This document shows, in pieces, positions 17,092 through 25,307 of a DNA stretch of 63,258 nt; the first letter of the stretch is position 1; each line of letters opens with the position of its first letter. The stretch is taken from the NCBI GenBank assembly GCA_034429475.1, contig DAOUGD010000101.1:1-63258 (forward strand), given 5' to 3'. This DNA comes from JAKQHY01 sp034429475. Its GTDB lineage: Bacteria > Chloroflexota > Anaerolineae > B4-G1 > SLSP01. The notes under the pieces are model-generated. The model saw only the letters and a list, made by a program, of their open reading frames with translations. It did not search any database and was not told the DNA's origin. Position numbers and translations under genes: made by a program.

Positions 17092-18396
17092 ATGCGCGCT
17101 TTATTTTTCCCTAGCTATCGCGGCAGTGGCTTCGGTCACATTGGTCGTTGTCTGGCTCTGGCCGAGGCGTTGGCGCGCCAGGGATGGGATGTAGCTTTCT
17201 TCCTTGGCCCGCCGCACGCTGATCGGGTGGCAAAAGATGGTTGGACGGTTTTTCGTCCTCCTACGCCGCCGCCCCCTTCCCCTCTCCGGCGTCTGGTGAA
17301 AACTGCCCTGGCCCGCCTGCAACCTACTTTCACTTATCTCTTCTTCTCCGATCTCAATTTTCAGGTCGTGCGAGACGGTTTTCACACTCCCCAGGCTGTG
17401 CAGCAAGAGGTGGCGTGGGAACTCGACGTGGTGCATCAATTTCGGCCCGACGTGTTGATCGGCGACGTGTGGCTGCCGACCTCCATTGTCGGACGATTGA
17501 CCGGGCTGCCGGTGGTGCAAATCGTGCGCTCGGCAACCCACCCGGCCGGCCCACAACTGGTTTGGTGGCGTGCTGTGCCGCCTGTGGTCCATCCGCCGGA
17601 GATTGCCTCAGTCTTTAATCCGGCCTTGGCGCAGTGGGGCTTGCCGCCGATCCGGCGCGCGGAAAACTTACTGGACGGCGATCTGATCCTCATCCCTAGC
17701 ATCCCGGAACTCGATCCGCTGCCAACGGGGGCCGAACGGAGTCATTACGTCGGCCCATTAATTCGCTCCGCCGCGAGCGGGCAGGTTGAACCGGAGTGGA
17801 TGACAACGCTGCCCGAGGATCGTCCCATCATCTATGTGACGGTAGGCGGCGGCTCCGACGCCGTGCGCGGGTTGGATTTGTTGCCTTTCTGGGAGAAGGT
17901 TTTTGCCGGCGCCGATTGGGAGGTCGTGATTTCCACCGGCGGCAAACCGGTACCCCGCCGGCAGTATCACAATATGCACGTTTTCTCCTGGCTGCCCGGC
18001 GCTGCCATGGTCGCCCGCGCGGACGTTGTTCTCTTCCACGGCGGCTATGGCACGATGATGGAGACGATACGGGCCGGCGTTCCCTCGGTGGTGCTGCCCT
18101 TTCACACGGAACAGGAGGGGAATGGTCGCCGCTTGGAGCAGAATGGAGCCGCCCAGGTGTTGGCGCCGGTTGACGACGATTTAATCCCCCTGGAAACCCG
18201 GTGGGGTGGGGGGCAGTTTACGGCCCTAGCCTGTCGCCAATGGTGGCTCCAACCGCATCAGGTGCGGACCGTCGTTGCCGCCGCCTTGAGCGATCCGCGT
18301 TATCAAACCAATGCCCGCCGTCTCAGTCACGCCCAGACCGCCTACGAGGGTGCCTCACTGGCATCAAAAATGATCACTGAATTAGCAATTTCTTAG
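17092..18396 (+). CDS. GT1 (UGT/MGT-type) glycosyltransferase
   Basis: I choose the ATG at 17092 because a GTG at 17077 lies directly on the AGGAAG ribosome site. The 434-residue product begins MRALFFPSYRGSGFGHIGR, the GT-B opening of UDP-glycosyltransferases. The C-terminal donor motif is FHGGYGTMMETIRAGVPSVV followed by HTEQEGNGRRLEQNGAA. GT1 enzymes glycosylate small lipophilic acceptors such as carotenoids, sterols and macrolides, unlike the GT2 and GT4 enzymes elsewhere in the window. It closes the isoprenoid-type set and may glycosylate its product. No gene follows for about 400 bases. Confidence 0.88.
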   Translation: MRALFFPSYRGSGFGHIGRCLALAEALARQGWDVAFFLGPPHADRVAKDGWTVFRPPTPPPPSPLRRLVKTALARLQPTFTYLFFSDLNFQVVRDGFHTPQAVQQEVAWELDVVHQFRPDVLIGDVWLPTSIVGRLTGLPVVQIVRSATHPAGPQLVWWRAVPPVVHPPEIASVFNPALAQWGLPPIRRAENLLDGDLILIPSIPELDPLPTGAERSHYVGPLIRSAASGQVEPEWMTTLPEDRPIIYVTVGGGSDAVRGLDLLPFWEKVFAGADWEVVISTGGKPVPRRQYHNMHVFSWLPGAAMVARADVVLFHGGYGTMMETIRAGVPSVVLPFHTEQEGNGRRLEQNGAAQVLAPVDDDLIPLETRWGGGQFTALACRQWWLQPHQVRTVVAAALSDPRYQTNARRLSHAQTAYEGASLASKMITELAIS

Positions 18397-18606
18397 ACCG
18401 CACAGTAGTATGCGGAGAGCCTGTCCCCACAATCCGGCCGACCCACGAACCTAGCCCGCGACCAATCCATCCCGCGCCTCCGTTCCCCGTTGGTTAATCC
18501 TTCCGGGAAGTCATGTTTTGCAGATCCTAAAGAGGGTTGTCCCATTTGTAGCGTAGCAGGGCATGATCCAATAGCCATGGCGACCAACATATCAGTCCCC
18601 CTTTTC
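18397..18606. other. Intergenic spacer without recognised gene
   Basis: This is the first part of the longest gap in the window (18397-18802). A 5-bp stem CCGCA/TGCGG at 18398-18415 follows the upstream stop, without a T-tract. I see no open frame with a ribosome site on either strand. The promoter-like element at 18607 and a hairpin at 18695 occupy the rest of the gap. Confidence 0.5.
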
Positions 18607-18659
18607 TAAGAATCTTTTTATCTTTGTTTCATAAATATACGACCCTTTTGGCTTAAAAT
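18607..18659 (+). promoter_or_regulatory. Promoter-like element, copy A
   Basis: This AT-rich 53-bp block aligns without gaps to 24395-24447 with roughly three quarters of positions identical. Its core is ATAAATATACGAC, followed by CTTT, GG and TTA.AAT. TAAAAT at 18654-18659 could serve as a -10 box. The element is 144 bases upstream of the start of the large secreted protein. Conservation between two unrelated downstream genes suggests a shared sigma factor or regulator. Confidence 0.6.
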
Positions 18660-18694
18660 GTTAATAGGCCAACTGGGAATTCACAAAAACATAG

Positions 18695-18715
18695 ATCTGC
18701 ACCTTATGCGCAGAT
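18695..18715. promoter_or_regulatory. Leader hairpin ATCTGC/GCAGAT
   Basis: A perfect 6-bp inverted repeat with a 9-base loop is followed by TTTCTT. It lies between the promoter-like element and the secreted-protein gene, so it could be an operator or a leader-RNA structure. The short stem makes chance possible. Confidence 0.25.
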
Positions 18716-18802
18716 TTTCTTGAGATGTTCAGAGCGATAGCGCGGACTTTTTATTTTACAGACCACCGAAACTCTTCGACTGTTTTGAAGGGGGGAACTA
18801 AA

Positions 18803-21800
18803 ATGATCAAAAAACTTATAAGGAAGCTTTTACCGGCGTGCATCCTTGCGGGAGGGTTGCTGTTGGGTGTGATGGTCATGGTTGCTCGAGCCGACAGTCC
18901 TATCGTAGATCTTTTTGCGGGTGAAGAAGACCTTCGCGTGGTGGGCGAGAGCGCGCTGGATTGGATGGGTGAGATGACCACTGGCGACATCAATGCCGAT
19001 GGCATCCCAGACCTGATCGTTGGGGCATCCGGTTATGACGTTCCCGGCTATGCCGACGCTGGTGCGGTTTATGTGATCTTCGGCGCATCGGACTTGAGCG
19101 GGACCGTGGATCTGAATAATTCTGGTGAAAACGCCGATATTGTTATCCATGGATACCGGGAATCTGGCGGCGCCGGTCACGTCGTTGCCAGCGGCGACCT
19201 CAACGGGGATGACTATGCTGATCTTATCATCGGCGCCAGTACTTTTTCTCATGATGGTCGTGTGGGCACTGGCGCCGTCTTTGTGATCTACGGCCCGATC
19301 ACCGAGCCAGTGACCGCGCCGATCCCTCTGAATGACTCAGAATGGGTCGGCTTGACCATCTATGGTCAGCTTGCCGGCGATCGGTTTGGCCGGGCGGTGG
19401 CAGTCGGCGACGTGAATGACGACGGTGTGGACGATCTGATCGGCGGCGCTTATCTGGCCGATCGGACCGTGGGCGCCAATTGTGGCCGGGTTTACGTCTT
19501 CTATGGGGGTGGGGATTTGACCAGCACCCTTGACCTCAATACCACCTCCGCCGACGTCATGATCGTTGGCGCAGCGGGAGGTAACCGGTTGGGCCGCTCG
19601 ATAGCTACGGGTGACGTGGACGGCGACGGGGTTGCTGACCTCATCATCGGTATGTACGCTGGTGGCCCGGGAGAAGTGGTTCTCATCTACGGCAGCGATG
19701 CGCTTCTTTCGACTATAGATTTACGAAATCGTAACATCATCGCGCAGGGATTAGGGCTACGGTTTCAGGGTGTCAATTATAATGATGGCGTTGGTTTTTA
19801 CGTTGCAGCCGGGAATATCAATGGTGATCGGAACCCGGACAACGGCGCGGGGTATGCCGACATCCTGGCGGGCGCTTACCTTGAAGATTTCCAGGAAGAT
19901 GGTATCGGCTATATGTTGTATGGCGGGTCGGAGATTACCGCCGGTGTGACCATCACCTCCGACACATGGACTGTCCCCATCTCGGCCTGCGCCGACCTTA
20001 CTCTCTACCCGGCCGCGTCCCAGGATCGGTTGGGCCGTTCCGTAGCCAGTGGGGATTTGAACGCCGATGGCTACGATGACTGGGTCATTGGCGCGTCCCG
20101 CGCTGATCCCGACGAGCGCACCAACGCCGGTGAGACTTACGTTTTTTATGGAAGCCCCCATCTCTCAGGTACTATCACCGTCAGCCCGACAGACAACACC
20201 GATCTGACGGTGCTAGGGGATCGGCCCGACGATGAGGCCGGTCGCTCTGCCACTGTTGGCGATATCAACGGTGATGATATACCCGACTTGATTATCGGCG
20301 CGGTGATGGCTGTTAGCCAAATCGGAGAGGCCTACGTTGTCTGGGGGCCTAGCGCCACTGGCATCTCCATTACAGCTTCCACCGACGTGATCACTGCCGG
20401 TCAACCGATCACTTTCGTCGTGACGGCCAGCAACCGTTACAGTCAAACTTGGGATGTGACCGGTTACGCCACTACGTACACCACAGCGCTCGCCGCCGGC
20501 GGCGCGTGGAGCCAGAATCACTACACCGCCGAAGTTGCCGGCGCGTGGGTGATTACCGCCGCCCACCAGGGACTGATTGCCACTACGGTGATTACCGTGA
20601 CGCCCGACGCAGCGACGACGCTTACCCTGGCGCCGGCAGCGGCCAGCATCGTGGCCGGGGAGGATGTCACCTACACCGTGATCGCCACCGATGCTTACGG
20701 CAACGGCTGGGATGTAACCACTGAAGCCGGCTACGTCATTGCTCCTGACGCGGGGGGCAGTTGGGCAGCCAACGGCTACACCGCTGAAGTCGCGGGGACG
20801 TGGACGGTGACGGCGACCTACGGGCTACAGATTGCTACGGCGCGCCTGACGGTGGGCGCTGGGGCGCTGGCGCATCTCGCGCTGACGCCGGCGACGGCGA
20901 GCTTGACCGCGGGGGACACGCAGGCCTACAGCGTGGTCGCGTTCGACGCTTACGGCAACCCCCTGGGAGATGTGACGGCGTCTGCGGAATACACCATCAC
21001 CCCGACGGCGGGGGGCAGTTGGGCAGCCAACGCCTACAGCGGCGCAGTGGCGGGAACGTGGACGGTGACGGCGACCTACGGGCTACAGATTGCTACGGCG
21101 AGCCTGACGGTGAGTGGCGGGGCGCTGGCGCACCTCGCGTTGACGCCGGCGACGGCGAGTCTGACCGCGGGGGACACGCAGTTGTACAGCGTGGCCGCGT
21201 TCGACGCTTACGGCAATCCCCTGGGGGACGTGACGGCGTCCGCGGAATACACCATCACCCCGACGGCGGGGGGCAGTTGGGCAGCCAACGCCTACAGCGG
21301 CGCAGTGGCGGGAACGTGGACGGTGACGGCGACCTACGGGCTACAGATTGCCACGGCGCGCCTGACGGTGAGTGGCGGGGCGCTGGATCACATCGTGCTG
21401 AGACCGAGGGCGGCAAGCATTTTTGCGGGACAGACTCAGGTTTACACGGTGAAAGCGTTTGACGCTTACGGCAACTGGCTGGGGGATGTGACGGCCTCCG
21501 CCGCGTATACCATTACTCCGGCGGCGGGGGGGAGTTGGGCAGCCAACGTCTACACTGCTGAAGTGGCGGGGACGTGGACGGTGACGGCCCGTGTGGGGGG
21601 CGTAGAAACCAGCACGACCCTGACCGTCATTTCCGGCGCCCTGGACCACATTGTTCTGTTGCCTGTTGCGGCAACCATCGCGGCAGGACAGGGGCAGACC
21701 TATACTGTTGAGGCCTTTGATATTCACAATAACTTTCTGGGGGATGTGACGGCCTCCGCTGAGTACACTATTACCCTGGCGGCGGGAGGCAGTTGGGATG

Positions 21801-22423
21801 TCAATGCTTATACCAGCGCGATCTCCGGTACGTGGATGGTGACTGCCTCCTATGGGACGCAAACTGCCAGCGCGACGCTGACCGTTACGGCCCCATCCCC
21901 AGTCACCTATACCCTACACTTCAACACGGGATGGAATCTGATCGCACTGCCGCTCAATCCGCTGACGCCATTCTCGGCGCAAAGTCTGCTGAATACTATC
22001 AATGATCACGGTGGAAGTTGCATTGAGGTCAATCGCTGGTTCAATGGGGGATGGGATGGTCATATCGGCGGCGCGCCGTTCAACGACTTTGATATTGAGC
22101 CAGGCGTAGGGTATTTCATCAGATGCAGCGACGCCAGCGATTGGACTATGACGGGGATGGCGCTAAGCGAGGGGGTGTCAGTGCAATTGCTGCCTGGATG
22201 GAATCTGATAGGGATACCTTATCCTGCCACTGGCTATGTTGCGGAATCTGTGCTGGATGATATTGTCAGCCAGAGTGGAGCGTGCAGTGACATCAATCGT
22301 TGGTACAACGGGGGATGGGACGGCCATATCTATGAGGCGCCATTCAACAACTTCGGTGTTGTGCCGGATCAAGGCTATTTCGTGAGGTGTTCAATTGCCA
22401 GTACATTTGTACCCGGGGAGTAA
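18803..22423 (+). CDS. Secreted integrin-type beta-propeller/Ig-repeat protein
   Basis: The ATG at 18803 follows GGGGGAA and is preferred over one at 18725. It gives 1206 residues with a signal peptide (MIKKLIRKLL, hydrophobic core, ARADS). Seven FG-GAP blades follow, each with a calcium-type loop such as DINADGIPDLIVGA or DVDGDGVADLII, making a full integrin-alpha-like propeller to about residue 535. Six Ig-like repeats of about 86 residues come next (AYGNPLGDVT, AGTWTVTA). The C-terminus is a duplicated module with GWNLI, NRWxNGGWDGHI and GYFxRCS. I see no membrane anchor or LPxTG signal. It is probably a surface adhesin or glycan-layer protein. Confidence 0.85.
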   Translation: MIKKLIRKLLPACILAGGLLLGVMVMVARADSPIVDLFAGEEDLRVVGESALDWMGEMTTGDINADGIPDLIVGASGYDVPGYADAGAVYVIFGASDLSGTVDLNNSGENADIVIHGYRESGGAGHVVASGDLNGDDYADLIIGASTFSHDGRVGTGAVFVIYGPITEPVTAPIPLNDSEWVGLTIYGQLAGDRFGRAVAVGDVNDDGVDDLIGGAYLADRTVGANCGRVYVFYGGGDLTSTLDLNTTSADVMIVGAAGGNRLGRSIATGDVDGDGVADLIIGMYAGGPGEVVLIYGSDALLSTIDLRNRNIIAQGLGLRFQGVNYNDGVGFYVAAGNINGDRNPDNGAGYADILAGAYLEDFQEDGIGYMLYGGSEITAGVTITSDTWTVPISACADLTLYPAASQDRLGRSVASGDLNADGYDDWVIGASRADPDERTNAGETYVFYGSPHLSGTITVSPTDNTDLTVLGDRPDDEAGRSATVGDINGDDIPDLIIGAVMAVSQIGEAYVVWGPSATGISITASTDVITAGQPITFVVTASNRYSQTWDVTGYATTYTTALAAGGAWSQNHYTAEVAGAWVITAAHQGLIATTVITVTPDAATTLTLAPAAASIVAGEDVTYTVIATDAYGNGWDVTTEAGYVIAPDAGGSWAANGYTAEVAGTWTVTATYGLQIATARLTVGAGALAHLALTPATASLTAGDTQAYSVVAFDAYGNPLGDVTASAEYTITPTAGGSWAANAYSGAVAGTWTVTATYGLQIATASLTVSGGALAHLALTPATASLTAGDTQLYSVAAFDAYGNPLGDVTASAEYTITPTAGGSWAANAYSGAVAGTWTVTATYGLQIATARLTVSGGALDHIVLRPRAASIFAGQTQVYTVKAFDAYGNWLGDVTASAAYTITPAAGGSWAANVYTAEVAGTWTVTARVGGVETSTTLTVISGALDHIVLLPVAATIAAGQGQTYTVEAFDIHNNFLGDVTASAEYTITLAAGGSWDVNAYTSAISGTWMVTASYGTQTASATLTVTAPSPVTYTLHFNTGWNLIALPLNPLTPFSAQSLLNTINDHGGSCIEVNRWFNGGWDGHIGGAPFNDFDIEPGVGYFIRCSDASDWTMTGMALSEGVSVQLLPGWNLIGIPYPATGYVAESVLDDIVSQSGACSDINRWYNGGWDGHIYEAPFNNFGVVPDQGYFVRCSIASTFVPGE
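20864..21895 (+). repeat. Four tandem 258-bp units (Ig-like domains)
   Basis: Unit starts fall at 20864, 21122, 21380 and 21638, exactly 258 bp (86 codons) apart. The first two units are almost identical in DNA, including silent positions, while the third and fourth have diverged. Two more distant units precede them. Near-identity of the central pair implies recent duplication or gene conversion and probable length variation between strains. Confidence 0.88.
21905..22420 (+). repeat. Duplicated C-terminal module
   Basis: GGATGGAATCTG occurs at 21929 and 22196, and ATGGGA followed by GGNCATAT occurs at 22051 and 22315, an offset of about 265 bp. Each half encodes GWNLI, INxHG or SQSGAC, NRW(F/Y)NGGWDGHI and GYF(I/V)RCS. 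The two cysteines per half may form disulfides. I do not recognise a named family. Confidence 0.7.
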
Positions 22424-22459
22424 AGTTTGAGGAAGGGTCAAATTCCAAGGAGGCAAAAG

Positions 22460-23353
22460 ATGAAACGAACAAGCATTCAAGCGTGCGGCGCGGTGCGCTC
22501 GCTAGGCGTGGGGATGATTGCGGGACTGGTATGGGTGTGGTTGCTTATCAGCGCTGTCCCCTTAGCGGCGGCGCCGCTGCGACAAGCCCTCAATCGAGTC
22601 TACATTACCGATGTGCGAGATGTCATGTTTGTGGTGAGTTGGACTACTGACGAAGCAAGCGATGGGTACGTAGACTGGGGGACGATGCCTGGCTCCTGGA
22701 CCACTACCTCAGATCCCGCAGGCGATACCACTACACACCATGTAACTATCAGTGGACTATCGCCCGAAACGTCCTATTACTTCCAAGTGCGGTCTGGAGG
22801 GGAAACAGATACCAATGGGGGTGTCTATTACAGTGTGACCACCGGGCCAAGCCCGACGCCTGATCCGCCGGGCAAACAGATTTGGGGGTATGTATACAAC
22901 TCACTGGGTACGGCTGTGCCCAATGCAATCGTCTACGTTCAAATCCAGGGGGGGGTCGGCAATTCACAGTGGGTGAGCTCACGCACGGATCTCAGCGGGG
23001 TATGGTACTACGATGTGACTAATATCCGTGTGGCTGATGCCAGCGCCTATTATCCCGAAGTGGATGGAACCGACAATCTGCGGCTGGTTGTCCAGGGGGG
23101 CATCCTGGGGTGTGTGGGGGAAAACGGCAATGAGCGTATTTTCTCGTTGCCAACAACCTATGGTCTTCCCGCGCGGTATGATACCACGCTCGACGCTGCA
23201 CCCACCGCCGTCACGCTGACCAGATTGGAAAATCAGAATACAGCTTTGTTTTCGGGTCTAAGCATGTTGGCGACCGGGACGTGTGCAATGGCGGGATTGG
23301 TCGTGTTGTGTTCCCGCAAAAATTGTGAGAGGTTGATGAAAAATGGAGTGTAG
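22460..23353 (+). CDS. Secreted fibronectin-III-like protein with C-terminal membrane segment
   Basis: AAGGAGG at 22447-22453 fixes the ATG at 22460, giving 297 residues. A signal peptide (core MIAGLVWVWLLISAVPLAAA) is followed by a domain VYITDVRDVMFVVSWTTDE to HHVTISGLSPETSYYFQV, the pattern of FN3 or purple-acid-phosphatase N-terminal domains. A Pro/Thr linker leads to a second beta domain, IWGYVYNSLGTAVPNAIVYV, of carboxypeptidase-regulatory-like type. SMLATGTCAMAGLVVLC plus a basic tail forms a C-terminal anchor. It starts 36 bases after the propeller gene, so the two are likely co-expressed. The role is unknown; a surface-bound partner is inferred. Confidence 0.78.
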   Translation: MKRTSIQACGAVRSLGVGMIAGLVWVWLLISAVPLAAAPLRQALNRVYITDVRDVMFVVSWTTDEASDGYVDWGTMPGSWTTTSDPAGDTTTHHVTISGLSPETSYYFQVRSGGETDTNGGVYYSVTTGPSPTPDPPGKQIWGYVYNSLGTAVPNAIVYVQIQGGVGNSQWVSSRTDLSGVWYYDVTNIRVADASAYYPEVDGTDNLRLVVQGGILGCVGENGNERIFSLPTTYGLPARYDTTLDAAPTAVTLTRLENQNTALFSGLSMLATGTCAMAGLVVLCSRKNCERLMKNGV

Positions 23354-23402
23354 TTAGTTCGATGACGATATGGAAGTAAGCGGCTATCGCAGGAGGGTGA
23401 AC

Positions 23403-24344
23403 ATGTTGCGCTGTTGTATTGCGACGATGGCTTATAACGAGGAAGTTTGCATTGGCCGGATGATGGAGGCGGTGTTGACGCAACAGTTGAAGCAGGTGGA
23501 GATTGCTGAGATCATTGTCGTCGCCAGTGGCTGTACTGATCGGACTGAGGAGATCGTGCTTGAGTTTGCCCAGCGCGATCCCCGTATTCGCCTGGTGACA
23601 GAGCCTTCCCGCAGCGGGAAAGCCTCAGCCGTCAACCTGCTGCTCCGTCAGACGACGCAGGAGATCATCGTCTTCGTCAACGCCGATACCGTGCCGGCTC
23701 CTAATGCGATTGAGCAATTAGTACTACCCTTCCATGACCCGGCGATAGGGATGACCGGTGGTCGGCCGATTCCTATCAACGATCCGCACACGTTTATGGG
23801 ATATGCCGTGCATTTGCTGTGGGCATTGCATCACCAAATCTCACTTCGCCATCCGAAGATAGGGGAATTGATCGCGTTTCGGAATTTTTTCCACCAGATT
23901 CCGCAGGATTCGGCGGTGGATGAGGCCAGCATCGAACCGTTGATTCGCGGACAGGGCTTGCGGCTGCATTATGCACCCGAAGCCATCGTCTACAATTGTG
24001 GCCCAGAGACAGTCGCGGACTTTCTCCGGCAGCGCCGACGCATCTACGCCGGGCATATTTATGTTCGCAAAACGTTGGGGTATGGGGTCTCGACAATGAA
24101 GACAACGCGCATTCTGAGCCTACTGTTGTTCTCGCCGGGCGTGAAGCGGGACTGGCGGTTTCTGATATGGGGCTCGGCCGCCGTGATACTGGAGGCGTAT
24201 GCGCGGATGTTGGGGGCGACCGACTACCATTTGCATAAGCGTAAACATACTGTCTGGGATGTCATCAAGACGACAAAAGGGGGCGTAAGTGTCCCCATCC
24301 CGTCTTCATCAGCTCCCGAGCGTGGTGTGCCGTCGTCTCGCTAA
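23403..24344 (+). CDS. Glycosyltransferase family 2
   Basis: AGGAGG at 23391-23396 selects the ATG at 23403, giving 313 residues. CCIATMAYNEEVCIGRM and EIIVVASGCTDRTEEI are the GT-A nucleotide-binding strands. VNADTVPAPNAIEQL holds the D-x-D-like metal site. RRRIYAGHIYVRKTLGY fits the QxxRW-like region of processive and polymer GT2 enzymes. A hydrophobic segment FLIWGSAAVILEAYARML lies near the end. It probably acts at the inner membrane on a lipid-linked acceptor. Specificity is unknown. Confidence 0.88.
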   Translation: MLRCCIATMAYNEEVCIGRMMEAVLTQQLKQVEIAEIIVVASGCTDRTEEIVLEFAQRDPRIRLVTEPSRSGKASAVNLLLRQTTQEIIVFVNADTVPAPNAIEQLVLPFHDPAIGMTGGRPIPINDPHTFMGYAVHLLWALHHQISLRHPKIGELIAFRNFFHQIPQDSAVDEASIEPLIRGQGLRLHYAPEAIVYNCGPETVADFLRQRRRIYAGHIYVRKTLGYGVSTMKTTRILSLLLFSPGVKRDWRFLIWGSAAVILEAYARMLGATDYHLHKRKHTVWDVIKTTKGGVSVPIPSSSAPERGVPSSR

Positions 24345-24374
24345 AGGCTCAACGCGAGTTGCGGTACCTTCTTT

Positions 24375-24399
24375 GCGGATGCCGCCTCTCTTTTTAAGA
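24375..24399 (+). terminator. Weak terminator-like hairpin
   Basis: GCGG (24375-24378) pairs with CCGC (24382-24385) around ATG, followed by CTCTCTTTTT. The stem is only four pairs, so termination would be weak. It sits just before the promoter-like element at 24395, a sensible place for a unit boundary. Confidence 0.3.
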
Positions 24400-24448
24400 A
24401 TATTTTTGCTTTTAGTTGATAAATATACGACTCTTTCTGGTTAGAATA
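24395..24448 (+). promoter_or_regulatory. Promoter-like element, copy B
   Basis: This is the second copy of the element at 18607, with the same ATAAATATACGAC core and a possible -10 TAGAAT at 24442-24447. It ends about 53 bases before the acyltransferase start at 24501. The two sites share sequence from TAAGAAT through AAT, well beyond a normal -35/-10 pair, which suggests binding of an additional factor. Confidence 0.6.
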
Positions 24449-24500
24449 CCAGTATGCTAAGGACGTATAAAAATATGACTTTCAGAGGGGGCATTGCACG

Positions 24501-25265
24501 TTGAGCGAGTCACCGTTGCGTGGCCGGCATTCTAACGCCGGGTTAAGCCTTTACCTGCGGCGTCAAGCCGATAACCTAGCGCGTTACATTCTCGAACAAT
24601 TGCTACAATTCTTTTTGAGTTGGATCCCCACGCCCGTGGGACTGGGAACGCGGGCACTCTTTTACCGCCTGATGCTGAAGATGGATGGGCTGGCCGCCAT
24701 TGAACCCGGGGTGAGGCTGCGCTTCGCCAATCACTTGCAGCTTGGTCACGGTGTATATCTTGATCAGGGTGTCTATATTCACGCTTGCCCGCAAGGAGTC
24801 ACAATTGGCGCGGGCACGCTGGTGATGCACGGCAGTGTGCTGCACGTCTATAATTTCCGCGACTTGCCTTATGCCGGTATCCGTATTGGGTGCAATAGCC
24901 TTATCGGCGAATACAACGTGATCAGGGGACAGGGGGGTGTTGTGATTGGAGATCGGGTTTATACTTCTCCTATGGTGCAGATCATTGCCGTCAATCACGT
25001 CTTTGACGATCCGCAGCGCCCTTTTGTGGAACAGGGCATTACCGCGGAGGGGATTGTCATTGAGGATGATGTCTGGATTGGTTCCGGGGCGGTCATCACC
25101 GATGGGGTCCGCGTCGGCAAAGGGGCTGTGATTGCTGCGGGAGCGGTGGTGACGAAGGATGTAGCGCCTCACACGGTGGTGGGGGGCGTGCCGGCGCGGC
25201 TTCTGCGAGAAATTGATGGTCTGTCGGCTCCCCGACGGAACGAGGTTTACCTGGCAACAGGATAA
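24501..25265 (+). CDS. Hexapeptide-repeat acyltransferase (WcaF/LbetaH type)
   Basis: The TTG at 24501 follows CAGAGGGGGC and gives 254 residues. The C-terminal two thirds is a left-handed beta-helix with hexapeptide repeats (IGAGTLVMHGSVLHV, VIEDDVWIGSGAVITDGVRV, VIAAGAVVTKDV). AVNHVFDDPQRP carries the catalytic-type histidine of O-acetyltransferases, and GVPARLLREI is the usual end. It would acetylate a sugar hydroxyl or amine. The N-terminal 70 residues, with ILEQLLQFFLSWIP, look amphipathic and may contact the membrane. A similar protein is encoded at 52784. Confidence 0.88.
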   Translation: MSESPLRGRHSNAGLSLYLRRQADNLARYILEQLLQFFLSWIPTPVGLGTRALFYRLMLKMDGLAAIEPGVRLRFANHLQLGHGVYLDQGVYIHACPQGVTIGAGTLVMHGSVLHVYNFRDLPYAGIRIGCNSLIGEYNVIRGQGGVVIGDRVYTSPMVQIIAVNHVFDDPQRPFVEQGITAEGIVIEDDVWIGSGAVITDGVRVGKGAVIAAGAVVTKDVAPHTVVGGVPARLLREIDGLSAPRRNEVYLATG

Positions 25266-25307
25266 GTACGTGTTTTTCAACTGTATGAGCGGGAAAGTGA
25301 GGGACTG

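Noticed and set aside
18393..18590. Small minus-strand open frame in the 18.4 kb gap
   Set aside because: No ribosome site, no recognisable features, and length is within chance for this composition.
20800..21462. Second-frame open reading region across the Ig repeats
   Set aside because: It arises from repetition of the 258-bp unit in another frame; Gly/Arg/Asp-rich, no start signal, no domain.
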